This document shows, piece by piece, positions 38,273 to 50,895 of a DNA stretch of 64,000 nt. Under the pieces are notes generated by a model that worked only from the letters and a program-made list of their open reading frames with translations, was not told where the DNA came from and did not search any database. A program made the translations under genes and the position numbers. The stretch is from positions 1,555,001 through 1,619,000 of the forward strand of contig OY987265.1 in assembly GCA_963920665.1 (NCBI GenBank), in the 5' to 3' direction. Positions within the stretch are counted from its first letter, which is position 1. Each line of letters opens with the position of its first letter. The stretch comes from Straminergon stramineum. Taxonomy: Eukaryota; Streptophyta; Bryopsida; Hypnales; Calliergonaceae.

Positions 38273-38415
38273 GATGACTTCACTTGAGACTGTAGGACGA
38301 AAAGAATGTTTTTTCATCCAATTCATTTATTTATGTGGAGGGTACTTGACTTCACCTGAGACTGTATGTTGGAATAATATGTTTCTTCATCCAATTCATT
38401 TATTTGGAGAGTACT
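38273..38415 (+). repeat. Direct duplication of about 70 bp
   Basis: Two adjacent copies share GACTTCACTTGAGACTGTA / GACTTCACCTGAGACTGTA, TTCATCCAATTCATTTATTT and GAGGGTACTTGA / GAGAGTACTTGA. They differ by a few substitutions and small gaps. Confidence 0.8.
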
Positions 38416-38680
38416 TGAGTACATTTTTAGTGAATAGTATTGTAAAGTCCCTCATTATGGTATTCCTGGCATTTCTAAAGAAAAAGATGCTTAAAAATGG
38501 GTTATCCTTGTAGTGTATTTTGACCATTTCTTGCTTTTTTCTCTTGATGTGAATGTAAGCCATAAAAGTGGTAGTTTTTGAATTTGAGTTCAACTGATGA
38601 AACTTATCAAGTGCAGTTTCTACTCCAATTGGAAATTTTGAAAAATTCATAAATTTATGTATTTTATATCAATCTGAACT

Positions 38681-40047
38681 TACATTGACAAACAAAATTG
38701 AGTACAAATTTGAAACATTTTCATTCAAACATCCATACCATAAGCATCAATGGACAAAGTCCAAAAATGTGTACATGAAACTTGTAGTGTGTGGCATACT
38801 ACACATTACCATGGAAGTTTGAAGAAAAAATTAGTTGTGATTTGAAAGAAAATTAATTTCAAAGTTAGCCATGTCTAAAACTCGGTTTTGTTCACCATTT
38901 TTGGAATTACCTTATCTTTTGTCAATTTTTTCTTAGAACTCTAAAAATAATCTTTGTGCATTGGCATGTTGGTATACATCATTTCAAATTGTTGTACACA
39001 AAAATTGAAGGAAATTTACATTTATAGAATTCAAAATATCAACAATTTGATAAACATGCAAATGATGTTGGTTCTCACAATATTTGAATTTTTTTTTGGA
39101 ATTGAAAGCATGGGATTGCATTAGCCTTTGTAGAGAGAGTATAGATTGCAACATGGACCATTGTTATAACTTATTGCCCTTACATTTGAAATATTTGTTG
39201 AAAAGGGCAATGTGTTCAATTTATGTTTTATAGCCATATAATGCATTTTTAGATTCAATTTTTTTGTCAAAAAACTAGAGTTCATGATGCATATAATTGA
39301 CCAAAAAAATTCAATGATTATTGCTGTTATCATCAAAAAAATAGGAAATTTAAGGAAGGCTAGTGTAATTTTTGGCAATTTCCTATTTTTTTTGATGATA
39401 ACAGCAATAATCATTGAATTTTTTTGGTCAATTATATGCATCATGAACTCTAGTTTTTTGACAAAAAAATTGAATCTAAAAATGCATTATATGGCTATAA
39501 AACATAAATTGAACACATTGCCCTTTTCAACAAATATTTCAAATGTAAGGGCAATAAGTTATAACAATGGTCCATGTTGCAATCTATACTCTCTCTACAA
39601 AGGCTAATGCAATCCCATGCTTTCAATTCCAAAAAAAAATTCAAATATTGTGAGAACCAACATCATTTGCATGTTTATCAAATTGTTGATATTTTGAATT
39701 CTATAAATGTAAATTTCCTTCAATTTTTGTGTACAACAATTTGAAATGATGTATACCAACATGCCAATGCACAAAGATTATTTTTAGAGTTCTAAGAAAA
39801 AATTGACAAAAGATAAGGTAATTCCAAAAATGGTGAACAAAACCGAGTTTTAGACATGGCTAACTTTGAAATTAATTTTCTTTCAAATCACAACTAATTT
39901 TTTCTTCAAACTTCCATGGTAATGTGTAGTATGCCACACACTACAAGTTTCATGTACACATTTTTGGACTTTGTCCATTGATGCTTATGGTATGGATGTT
40001 TGAATGAAAATGTTTCAAATTTGTACTCAATTTTGTTTGTCAGTGTA
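38681..40047. repeat. Near-perfect 670-base inverted repeat with a 26-base spacer
   Basis: The left arm, 38681-39350, and the right arm, 39377-40047, are reverse complements over their whole length. I see one length difference (seven versus eight T/A next to the spacer) and one mismatch at the outer edge; the sampled interior blocks pair exactly. The spacer is 39351-39376. Identical peptides can be read outward from both arms, but they match no family. A transcript would fold into a hairpin of about 670 base pairs. No target duplication is obvious; outside the right arm lies the partial CACTA-type copy. It starts about 850 bases after the LAF3-like stop codon. Confidence 0.93.
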
Positions 40048-40521
40048 TGTTATTGAAAACCTCTATAAATTACCTAAGTGATCTTGAATTCAAAGTTGGG
40101 TGTAGTAAACTCCTTAGGATTTGATTTAAACCTCTAATTTGTAATGTAACTATGGTTTTTACAAGAAGAGAAGTAACAAAATGCCAAATTTAAAGATGTG
40201 CCTTAGAATTTGTTTTCACCACATCCTCATTCTCCATCACACATATTGTAATCATATCATAAGGCCTTCCTTGATTCATTTTTGTTGTATTTTCAAACTA
40301 TGCCCAAAGCTTCAAGTAGCAATTCGGAACCTTTATGTCTACTTCAAACACTTAAACTCAATACAAATTGCACTCTTTACTCACTCTTGCTCCATAGCTA
40401 CTCAGTATGGATTTTTCTTCCACTCATTTTTCTCCTCTTTGAATTAGATTTTTTCAAGCTTCAAGTATTTTTTTCTTTACACTACAATCTTCAACCTACA
40501 TCATTAGTTTAAATGCATTAG

Positions 40522-41871
40522 CCTAGAGAGATCACCCTTTGTAATTTAAAGTATGCACTTGAATCAAGAGGGTATTTTGATGTTGAGCTATTTACCTTAA
40601 TTATTATATTTAAGATGACCATATATTTACATAAAAAAATATGAGGGGTGTATTTCCAATACCCTATGGTTTTTGTGAGTTCATTCATGTTTTCTTAAGT
40701 GGGGCTATCTTCCATATAAAATTTAAGTTTTTAATAACAAGTTTACTGTTGAATACTTTAGAGTCCCAACTCAAACTATTCCATAAACATCCCATTCAAT
40801 ATGAGTGTATCAAATACACATGACTTCAAATATTGAAGTTAAATGGATTATAAACTCTACCTTTCTATAGTACAATACAATTTCTATTTTTTGAATCCAC
40901 TAAGGTAAACCTCTTTATTCCTGGAGTGTGACAATTTATGTCACTTGCTCTCAATGTCTTATATTTTTTTGATATGTACACTACTACTAGTACTATTGTA
41001 AAATTTCAATCAACCACCCTTCATTATAGATTTTCTTAGACGTGTCCATTTTATCATCCACATTTATATTCACCGTAATGTAAAAAATTTACATACCCAC
41101 TATATGTCAAGATTAATTTTATTAACCCTTAAAGGACCAAGTGTCCATTCAGTGTACACAAGAAATCTCAGGTAGGCTCCTATGAAGTCATTTTTAGTTG
41201 GATGTTCATAAAATTTGGACATAATGTGTAACTATATCCCCCTCCTAAAAATCTAATTTTTTTCTGATTGGGTGCCCGGGTCAAAACTTATGCTACCCTA
41301 AACTTTGTGGACAACTCAGGCAGCATGTGCAAAACTCTTCCTATGACTTTGAAATTTGGCAGGTGTGCAGCTTACATGATCTAAGATGCACATGTAAAAA
41401 AAAACTATGTTTAGTGTAAGAATCTCATTCTAGGAGTTAAAGTTTGCAAGCCATGTCAAGCAAGGTTGGAAATAAACTTTTTCACCCAACTTCAAACATT
41501 ATAATCTTTCAATTCGTGCAGTCAAAGTTTCTAAATTTTTTTCAACATGTTCCCAAAGAAGTCTAGTACAAATTTCTATGGTTGAATTTTGAAAAAAAAA
41601 ACTTTTTTTTCCATTTTTTTCTTGCTGCCCTAAAAAGTGGCAGTTTTTTGACAATACTAGCCCAAAATGTGCCTCAGTCCTTTAGAGGATAATAAATATT
41701 CCTACTTCATGATTTTTTACATAGCCTAATTTATATATATTAGAGTATGTAGCATTTCATAGACCCTATAGTAGCCCTACATATAATTAAAATTTTTTCA
41801 CCTTTGAATTAAATGAACCTTATTTTTTAACTCATGTAGTTTTCTAAAAAATTGATAGTGATTTTTGTGGG
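40522..41871. mobile_element. hAT-like element B, copy 2, with its own insertion
   Basis: A perfect 8-base duplication, TGCATTAG at 40514-40521 and 41872-41879, flanks the element. Its ends are CCTAGAGAGATCAC and, reverse-complemented, CCCACAAAAATCAC (10 of 14 identical). Short inverted termini plus 8-base duplications fit the hAT superfamily. The first CACTA-type copy shows the matching empty site near 21651. The core matches 23660-24187. A smaller repeat (41124-41690) interrupts it. No transposase is encoded. Confidence 0.75.
41124..41690. mobile_element. Non-coding repeat of the CCCCTAAAG family, copy 3
   Basis: The left end is AACCCTTAAAGGACC and the reverse complement of the right end is ATCCTCTAAAGGACTGAGG, giving imperfect terminal inverted repeats. 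It interrupts repeat B between blocks that are contiguous in the copy at 23660-24187 (around 24005). The interior is AT-rich and non-coding. Confidence 0.65.
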
Positions 41872-42815
41872 TGCATTAGATTCTTTTGTATCCACCAATC
41901 TCATTATCTCTCAATTTGTATCAACCATCACAATCAATTAGCAAAATTAATCAACTATATGGCAAGTTTCAATATTGGATCAAGGTAGGCTTGAGTTCTT
42001 AGCTTTGGTGCTTCGAATCCTTCGATTCATCCATAGGCTTTTATTCTTCTCTAATTTCCCCCTAGATCCTCAAAAAAATTATTTAATTTTTTATTATTGC
42101 TAATTGATTTATTCCTCTCTAATTCCCTTCTAAATCCTATGAAAATTTTAAATATATTAATAAACATATAAACATGTATCACCCCAAATTAATGATGCTA
42201 GTTTTGTTACAAATACATCATACAACAAAAAATAACTTTTTTTAAATAGGCATTAAAAGAATTCATGCCTTAACCCCCAAAAATGGCCCCTGCAGCCAAA
42301 ATACAAGAGACCCACCTTAGATTGTCCACTTTTTCCCTAGACTCCCCCTAAAGAAAAAGAAAAACTACCAAAAAAAATGTAACTACAAAATAGAACTAAT
42401 GCCAAAATATGACTAAAAATATGAGTGAATTGAAAATATGACTAGCAAATATGACTAAAGTGAAAATATGACTAGGCACTCTCCAAACATGTTCCTTGAC
42501 CAAATTTTCTTTGGACTGCCTTAAAAGAAAAAAAGATGTGATTATTACAAAAATATGATTGCAAAATATGATTGAAGCAAAAACATGACTAACAAATATG
42601 ACTAGGTGTTCCCCATACATGTTCCCTATTGTCCCCTATGAAGTATTTTGGCGTTTCTAATAGACGTATACTATATGCTCATGAAGTATGAGGCCAAAAT
42701 ATGACTAGCAGTCATATTTGCAATCATATTTCTCTCCAAGGTTTGGGCCTCCAAGAATATGACTCTGCATAGTTAAAAGCATCCCTAGTCATAAAACACC
42801 CGTTTTATTGTAGTG

Positions 42816-44400
42816 AAGGTTAACAAATTTGGATCAAGTATTGTCCTCAAGATACAAGATCTCAATCATCATTCTACTCTAAAACTTCTCTTGATCATTT
42901 TCATTCAATAATAGAATTAATCACAAAGTCATGCAAAACCCCTTTCAATACATATTCTAAATGCATTTGAATGTTTTTAGGAATGACAACAAGATATGGC
43001 TTACTCTACTTTAATTTCTTCTACTAACAAGGCAAGTCGCATGCAACCTAACCATGTAAAGTTGGCTTCTTCTTAAATAGAAATTTTGGTCCTACCTTTG
43101 CAAATAGAAGGGTCTAACACAAATTTGCACCACTTCAAATGTGCATTAGTGTTTGGTCCCCTCATTTTGCAAAGGTGGGACCTAAACCTCCACTTAGGAA
43201 AAGCCAACTCAATGTGATTAACCCCTTACAACCTAAAGCCAATTAGCATGAGAGAGAAGTGTCAAGTGGATTGAGATTGCTCATTTTTCTTGTTGCTTTG
43301 AATCTATTGTAAACAATACAATATTGATATTTCCTATTGGAAGATGCATAAAAGCACCTTGCCATCCAATTGATTTTATGTCCCAACACTCAGTCTTCAA
43401 TAATGCATATGGACCCACAAGGCATTTTTTGAGGTAGAACAAGCAAATTTCATTCCCTCAAGTGGTGAAAAGTTAATCCTTAAACACCAAAATGGTGACC
43501 ATGGAAATCATCACTTTTGAACCATGTGACATCATCTACTTTAAAGAAACCAAAAATATTCATTGGGAGTCAAACCATTGTAGAAGATCTCCCCTTTCCA
43601 CCCCTAATTCCGAGGATGAATAGTTGCACTTCCATTCTACACAAGAGAATTCCTTGTCATTCATACGATAGAAAATGTCCACCATATCATTTATGGGTAA
43701 AATTGCATGCAAACATGCCTTGGTTGTCATTCCCCCAAAATCAAATAAAGTAAGCTATGTCTTGTTGTTATTCCAATAAAATTCCAATAAAAATAAAACT
43801 CAAATACTTCCTAGAATCAATATTAGAAGAGGCACCACATTACTTGTAGATAAATATTCAACAAGTTTTTTAACATGACTCTAAAATTAACTCTAATGTC
43901 CAAGATCAATCACATCACAAACATTAAAATCAACTACCATAGCATTTCTACAAGTAACTATATCAAAGTCCAAGATCTTGTCATAATATGTCTACTTCTA
44001 TCCATGTAAAGATTCATAAAATATAACACCAAGCTTTCAAATCTAAGGTAGCCAACCCATTCTCAACTACCACCCATTTTCAATATAGGTTGATATTTTT
44101 CCAATCAATCATGGTTTACATTTCTACTCACAACTAATGCATACTAGTTGGAGCAACATAAATGTTCAAGACATTTACATGGAAAGCATACAATGATCAC
44201 AATATGTACATAGAATGCCAAAATTATCACTCTCATCAATTTTGTAACAAGCCTGTGATTGGAAATAGAATGAACTATATGACCAAAATAGATTTCATAG
44301 AATCTTCACGACAAAAATTCTTAGCAATTTCATTTTTGACGAAAAAAATGTAAAAAATTTCAAATCCTTCTAAAATCTATTTCACTGCATGAGAAAAAAA
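42816..44400. other. Intergenic DNA, no gene seen
   Basis: Open frames of 60-80 codons (for example 43517-43753 on +) have no recognisable family. Confidence 0.4.
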
Positions 44401-45503
44401 TTTCCCTTACCAAACCCATCCTGCAGCTATGCAAAATTCCTTAAGTCGTTTAGAAATGGGTCGTAAGCTTCTATTTCCATGAACCAAACATAAGCCTTGT
44501 GACTTGAGCAGAGAACTGACAACAGATTTCAGGTCGATAAAGGGATAGATTTGATTCCAACGCAATAGATTGGTACCACGGATCATTCAGAGTCATGCTT
44601 GATATAACGTAACTTACATCAAACTTCATCACGACACACTGCGCTCTTCAAACTGGATATCTCAGAAAGTAAAGAAGTTTCCAGGTAGCTTGTCATACCT
44701 AGTTACTAAATTGAACATAAATGAGTTACCTATCAAGGCAATCTTATTCTAGATTAGAGTGCGCTTGGAATATAGCTCTTCATTGACCGCCACCAGCTAG
44801 AATCTGTCAGTACCAGATAACTTTGTCAGAAGTAAACTTGTTGTAAAAGCATGGCAATTCCCTCTAACTTTAAAATCCCTTGACGACACCCAACAAACGG
44901 AGATTCAACAGTGACCTGGATAGGTCCGATCCTTGAATAACTTATACAGTACATTGTGCAGGAGTTCCAAAGATCGTGACGATCGTCCACGCACTAGGCT
45001 TCTCGAAGACAAACGACACGTACACGTTCACATCTATTTACGGTATCTAAAGAACGCGTGACTATTGGATGAAAGACTGGTCTTGAAACGTAGTCGACCT
45101 TCTCAGAAAAGTCTATACTCGTTCACAATATAGCAGTACGGTGAAAACTTAATCCGATGTCCAATACAGTTGAGCTCACAACCATTCAATGAATACACAT
45201 ATTTATATTTCACAATGCCCGGTGGTCACGGCCAGAAAAAAAATATCAAGCAACAAACCCATTAAAATATTCTCAATTCTTAACTAGAATGTACAGAATC
45301 CACCCATGTTATTCAAAAAATTAGAAATAGCCTGGGTTACTTGCAACTATAGGGTGACACTTGACTGGCGTTTCCGACTGCATCGACGAGCAAGGCGGCA
45401 CCTCTAAAATCTAGGTAAGTTACTAAGACAACATATATACTAGAGCTTACTCACATCAACACAAAGAATATTCCAACAATCCTATGAATATCTACAGAGG
45501 GAG
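44401..45503. other. Downstream flank of the DUF212 gene
   Basis: Composition is less AT-rich than the repeats to the left. It probably contains the 3' untranslated region of the minus-strand gene, whose stop codon is at 45504-45506. I could not place a polyadenylation signal or find further exons. Confidence 0.35.
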
Positions 45504-48100
45504 CTAGGTTGAGGGTCCTACTAGTGAAAGTAGGTGTAGCGTGTAAGCAATCAAGCATCCAAGCATGGCCCCCGCAGCAACCTGAGAACCAACAAAAGTA
45601 TACATATTTAACAAACAAACAAACAAACAGAGCTAAGGGTGCAAGCCTGCATGCTCCAGATTCAAACAAACATTAAGGCTAAGGGTTTCAACAAGTTACT
45701 GCAGCTCAAGATTCAGCAATTGTAACATAAGAAACATCGATTTCGAACAGTACCTAGATTGTACTTCTCGACATCAATCAACAACAAGATCTGAGGTAAA
45801 CAGAAATTCAAATAAGAAGGAAAAGTCTTTTTAATTTAAATCCAAGCACACCACATACCTGTGGAGGGGTATGCCCAAGAAACTCTTTAAGAGGTCTTGA
45901 GTCAGAGAGAGGGTGCTCAGGAGGGAGCTCAAAAACAATTTGATTCAGCACCTGCAAAATGGCCAAATTGAAGGAAAAGTCGATCATGAGTCCCAATAAG
46001 GTTGAGGAAAATCAATTTGTAAAAGCAGACCTCATGATTTAGACAACACATAAGCAGCATTCATTTCCACTTAGATGCAATTCTCTGCTACGCAAAACCT
46101 GAGCGTACGAGCATTCTAAGTCACAAGATTGCCTAAAAGAGAAACAAGCAGTGCACTCAGAATGCTTTCTAAAAGTCGAGCATCTCCACATAGTCGGTAT
46201 TAATTTCAAAATGTTGATCTAGAAATCCTGGTAATCAAACAATCTGAAACTCAGGACAATGACTAGGAACTGAGACAACTCGGTTGTTTAATTCTATACA
46301 ACCATTTTAATTGCAATAAAATCATAAAGAAAAAAGACAAGCACCCACTTCAGCCTGTCGACCAGCTTGCAATCTAACACCTGATGCATCGTACATAACC
46401 TGAAACACAGAGAGAAAAGTAGTTGAGAAACGCATACCACAACCCTATGATCAACTCGTTGCTCATACATAATAAACTCTGCTATTTGCTCCATGTAAGC
46501 ACGATTTGCCATATGAAGCATAATTTGCCATATACAACATAACTCACGCTATATCGTTTACTCATTTGCCATCAAATAAATGGAGCGAATTTGTAGAGTA
46601 CTATAAAAGAACATGTAGAGCATCAAATAAATTGATTAAATTTTTTCAGATCCATACACGCTCGCTTCAAGGGTATTATTCAGCTCAGATATTCAGTGAC
46701 AGAGTGCTAATTTAAAAATAGGAATACGTACAATGCAGGCCAGCACAAAGGCAATAGCAAAAAGAGGTCCACCAAGGCCCTCACGAAGGCCAATAGCACA
46801 TGCGAGTCCCGTCACCGTGGCAGAATGAGAAGAAGGCATGCCACCTGATCCATACAAGCGCTTCACATCCCATCTGTTCTCCTTATACCTGCTCAACTAC
46901 CCCTAAGGTAGATTTGTAAGTAAAAAGAAATTCCTTGTGTGAGATGCAACACACCCATTCAATATTGAACAGGTTCTGAGAAGACTACTTCTTACAAATT
47001 ACAAATTCCACAAAAAGTTTTGATAGAACATCTAGGTCGAAAAAACGTGGAAAAACAGACAATATAGATCTCACACATCTTTCAAAACACCACATCCCAG
47101 TGATTCTCTCAACAATATTAGGAGCATGGTCATCACTCCAAGGAAATTCTTCAAGTTCAGAGCAGATGTTCACAAGATTCTAGAAACAATGAAGAACCGA
47201 TTAGGGACATTGCAAGAACACTTTGATAATATACCACGCTATAAGGTTCACATGCTAAAAGGAAAACCCAGTCTGCTGACAACTGATTAGATTTACAAAT
47301 GAAGCTAGTCCTACAAATGAATAGCCTATCTACATTCATGTTTGTACATCCTGATTCTGAACACTAGGTTCCAGATCTAAAACGCATCAACTCCGTTGTG
47401 ACATAAAAGAACAATGCCACCATGCACAGGTGTAAGGAATGCTACGGGTCGCGCTTCTAAAGGGTCAGCACATGCCCTTATGAGAGGAAATTCTTTGAAT
47501 GTATTCAATCCAACAGGACACCGAGAACGAGAAATTAACCCTGGATTTGTGTAGAAAAGGAAGGAAGTGTAGGAATAGATGCGGGAAGCATCTTCTGAGC
47601 TAACAGAACCTGCTTTAATACGAGGGTTACAGAATAGCAAGTAAACCCTAGTTCAATAGGTCAAAGAGATGAGAGACAAGGACAGAAGCTAGGAAAATAT
47701 ATGACGATGGGGAAATCAGCCAAGCACACATACAAATCGTCGTGGTCTGCCCATCTATCTATTCAGAACTGAGAATTCGAACCCCAATTAGCGAATGCGA
47801 GGAGGAAGGCCATGCTGGAAGGAAAAAGAGAGACGCATACAACTGCAGCCTTGCAGGGGGCTCGGATGCAGAGCAAGCGACACGAGACAGGGACGACAGC
47901 TCGGGTGGAGGTGCGAGAAAGTGGCGCAAGCGAAAATACCATGTGGTCAACACTTTGAGCGACTGCGCCACAAAAAACGAGAGAAACGCGGCCACGATGG
48001 GGAAGTTAGTGATGCCGTCGTACTGAGCATTCACCAAGTTCGCCGCCACTTCCCCCGACGCCACGGCCACATCCCCAGCCAACATCCGCTCCATCCTCAT
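45504..48100 (-). CDS. DUF212 / acid phosphatase-vanadium haloperoxidase-related membrane protein, 5 exons
   Basis: Exons on the minus strand: 48100-47940, 46888-46732, 46399-46349, 45951-45859, 45581-45504. Introns are GT-AG (1,051, 332, 397 and 277 bases) and frame is kept, giving 179 residues, the normal length for this small plant and bacterial (YuiD-like) family. Exon 1 holds NFPIVAAFLSFFVAQSLKV, the first membrane segment. Exon 2 holds GSGGMPSSHSATVTG (67-81), the phosphate-binding-like family motif, followed by a second hydrophobic stretch (about 89-107). Exon 3 encodes MYDASGVRLQAGRQAE. Exon 4 has ELPPEHPLSDSRPLKEFLGH, and exon 5 a final membrane segment. Enzymatic activity has not been shown for the family, and it lacks the full haloperoxidase motif set, so no reaction is claimed. 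The start is the first ATG after an in-frame stop at 48178-48176. Confidence 0.93.
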
Positions 48101-48660
48101 GATGGGCGATCCACCCGACGAGTGCTTTCGTCCTCCCTCCCGCACTCCACGGACTGGATCCTGCCCAATCCCGTCTCACACGCAAGCATGCACTTCCTTG
48201 TGCGGCGCTTACGCACGCTAATCGGTTTGGCCTGGAAACCCTAACGAAACCTTCCCTGCTGTCCTCCCTTCTCCCAGTCTCGCCCGCCCGAACTCGAGCC
48301 TGCACGTGCTTCGGTGGTCGCCTGGTCAAATCCGAGCAACGACAGACCCCTGCCCAACCCTGCTCCGCATCATGGTTGGAGTTCGCGTCGAGACCTGGCC
48401 CGGTCGGGAGTAGCGAATCCACTGCAGCTTGGGTCGACGAAACCGAAAGCGCCCGCAGGGAAGGAAGTCGAGGAACTCCACGGGAATGGAACGGGGCGAG
48501 GAATCTGGCAGACAGACAGACAGGCAACTCCAGTGAACGACACAAAGGCTCGCTCTGCAACACGCGCTCGGCCTCACCGCTGACACGAAAGAATGAATGG
48601 AAGGAAGAAAGAAAGAATGAGGGCACACAGAACTGAGTGAAGGGCGCAGGCTAGAGCTCC
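48101..48660 (-). promoter_or_regulatory. GC-rich 5' leader and promoter region of the DUF212 gene
   Basis: This block is rich in G, C and CpG and ends abruptly near 48660, where AT-rich DNA resumes. It lies directly upstream of the minus-strand start codon. Long open frames on both strands here, up to 206 codons on the minus strand, reflect the composition; none resembles a known protein. A TATA box was not assigned. Confidence 0.45.
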
Positions 48661-48934
48661 AGGAAGTATAATACTCCGTATTAACTTAACCCTGAAAGGA
48701 CGGAGCCTGGGAGCCTTAATATCTTTCCACCTACGGTCCATTTTGCAACGAAACGAAACTGGAAGTGGAAGGAGATTCTTTAATCTTGATTTCCAGAGAT
48801 GAAGTCGCATGAGTGGCTTCTGTAAGCTTAAGTCCGTCATAAGAAGTTAGGATTTGTTTCTGAAAATTTGAAATTATAGTGAATTTTTGAAGAAAAAGGT
48901 GATAATAGTTTGTATCAAATTACAAAACATTCCT

Positions 48935-49876
48935 AACCCCTAAAGGAAGGACCAAACAACGTTTTTTGGCAACATGGCAAGATTGGGTCACTCACCCTAA
49001 ACCAAATTTTTAATTTTTTTCTTAGAAATTTTCACACAACATGTGCCCAAGGAGTAGCTTTAAGGCTCAATAATTTTCATAACTTTTGACTACATGGTTC
49101 AAAAGTTATTGTATGGTATGTAATTTTCATTATTCAACAGGCACCCTAGTCAACACAAAAAAATTCTTAAAAAATCACTTTCTTAAGAAATAAAAATTTG
49201 AAATTCATTTTCTAAATTTCTATATATGTGGAAAGCTTTGAATCATTCCATTTTGATTCATGAGATGAAACTTGAGAGGATTTTTAGTTTGCAAGCAATT
49301 ATGGATTCTCTACTCTCAAAGAAACTTTGAAGTACTTTATTTAACTCAATTTTCAATATTTTAGGGAAAAAAAAAATCATAGAATGTAGATTGTTTATTA
49401 CAACATTACAACCATTGGGATTGGCATTTTTCAATTTCATAATAGAATTTTTAACAATTTAATATTTTGAATCATTCTCTATTTCTTTCTACTTACTATT
49501 CTTTTCCTATATGTTGTATAAGTCCAAATGATCTGAATTCTTTCTAGCATGTAGCAAACTTGCTTTGAAGAATGAATCCAAAGAAGAATCACCATTTTGG
49601 ACATTTTTTCATAAAAATGTGACCTTGTGAAGTGAAGCTACCTGAGTTTTTGCACAGCCAAAAAATGAGTTTTTGTCAAAAACCCTAATATCTAGCAATC
49701 TACACAGTGGAAATTTCAGAAAATTTTCCACATCTTCTCAAACCATTGTACTACAAGATACTACATTATCATGTGTCCAAAATTGTTTTTCATCTAAAAT
49801 TTGGTGCTTGTACTAGAAATGGCAATTTTGGAGCATTTTTGATGAAAATATAGTAAAAAACTTTGGTTTAGGGGTT
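48935..49876. mobile_element. Non-coding repeat of the CCCCTAAAG family, copy 4
   Basis: Termini are AACCCCTAAAGGAAGGACC and TTTGGTTTAGGGGTT. The interior block GGAAAGCTTTGAATCATTCC (near 49231) corresponds to the GGGAAGCTTTGATTCATTCC block of the copy at 12598-13180. At about 940 bases it is the longest copy. No coding region and no certain target duplication. Confidence 0.65.
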
Positions 49877-50895
49877 AAAAAATAAAAAAATGTCACGCTA
49901 ATAATTTATGGAGTATTATATTGTAGAACACCATGATGGTGTAACAAAATTCCATATCATTCTATAATTAGAACCTCAAGCTTGAAGTTGAAATGGCAAC
50001 AAATTATTGATTGAATGTAAGGAATTTTCCAAAATCTCAAATTGGAGTAGAGACTAAACTTAGTAAGTTTAATTTCATTGGATGAACTCATTTCATCTTC
50101 AAAAATATGAATAGAAAATCTCAACTTCAAAAGTTTCCAATAATTTCATAATATTACCAAAGTTTCACATAAAAAATAGATGAATGGTAAACATTTTTCT
50201 TTCTATTCTATTTTCATTTGTCAACCATAAATCTATGATTGTCCCTAGCGGCCATTGTTAACTTGTGTTTGAAGCACAATATTTTAGTTTGTTATACATA
50301 CAAAATCCTCATACAATTTTGTTGTCGTGCCTCAAATGAGGCCTACATTCTCCAATGAACTAACAAAGCTAGAGCAAAATTTTACTTGCAAACAATGTAA
50401 TGGGACTTGTGTATTTTACCCCCATGACAAACAAGCAAAGCAACAAAAAAAAAAAAAGTTATTGTTAAGGGCAAGATTGAGTGGGGAATGTTGTGAAACA
50501 AAATGAACTATAGCTTCACCTTGTAATGGATTCAACTTCAGGAATTTGAATTATTTATATATAATGGAAACCAATGTTGCATTACTTGGATGAAATCACA
50601 TCCTCCAACCATAGCTACATGATATCAATCACTTTTGGCACATCTCTATTAATAATTCCATTCTAAAGACTATCAAAGTATTGACATTATAATGTAGGTC
50701 ATACATGACATTTACTTGCAAATTAATATCAACCTCTAATAAATCCGTTTTGAAATTTTATAATCTTTAAAATTTGTATTTAATTCATTTTTAGCTACAA
50801 ACTCCCCTTTCATATTGATTTGGTATGGTATCAATCATTGTATTTTTAAATAAATTCTTTGATACTTCATATCAAATTCTAAAATATTCCACTTT
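49877..50895. other. AT-rich intergenic DNA, no gene seen
   Basis: Nothing recognisable apart from a run of A at about 50446-50457. Confidence 0.45.

Larger units (their letters stand above)
40048..42815. mobile_element. Partial second copy of the CACTA-type element (right half)
   Basis: From 40048 the sequence follows 20815-22944 in order: CCTCTAATTT..GTAATGTAAC near 40132, CATGCCTTGG/TGTGCCTTAG near 40196, then after a nested insertion AACATGTATCACCCCAAATT near 42170, the AAATATGACT array (42370-42790) and the terminus CCCGTTTTATTGTAGTG at 42815. The left half and left terminus are missing; the copy begins at the edge of the inverted repeat. No coding region. Confidence 0.75.

Noticed and set aside
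38505..38520. CCTTGTAGTG near 38505 as a CACTA-type right end.
   Set aside because: No partner left end or 3-base duplication was found; the CACTACAAG in the right hairpin arm belongs to a different structure.
39121..39607. Two overlapping open frames of 107 codons with nearly identical peptides on opposite strands.
   Set aside because: They are the two arms of the inverted repeat read outward; there is no family match, and the identity is explained by the DNA structure.
48101..48145. A more upstream start for the DUF212 protein at 48145.
   Set aside because: That codon is GTG, not ATG; the first in-frame ATG after the upstream stop is at 48100.
48006..48626. A 206-codon minus-strand open frame upstream of the DUF212 gene.
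   Set aside because: Long frames are expected in such GC-rich DNA, the peptide is low in complexity, and it overlaps the first exon in a different frame.
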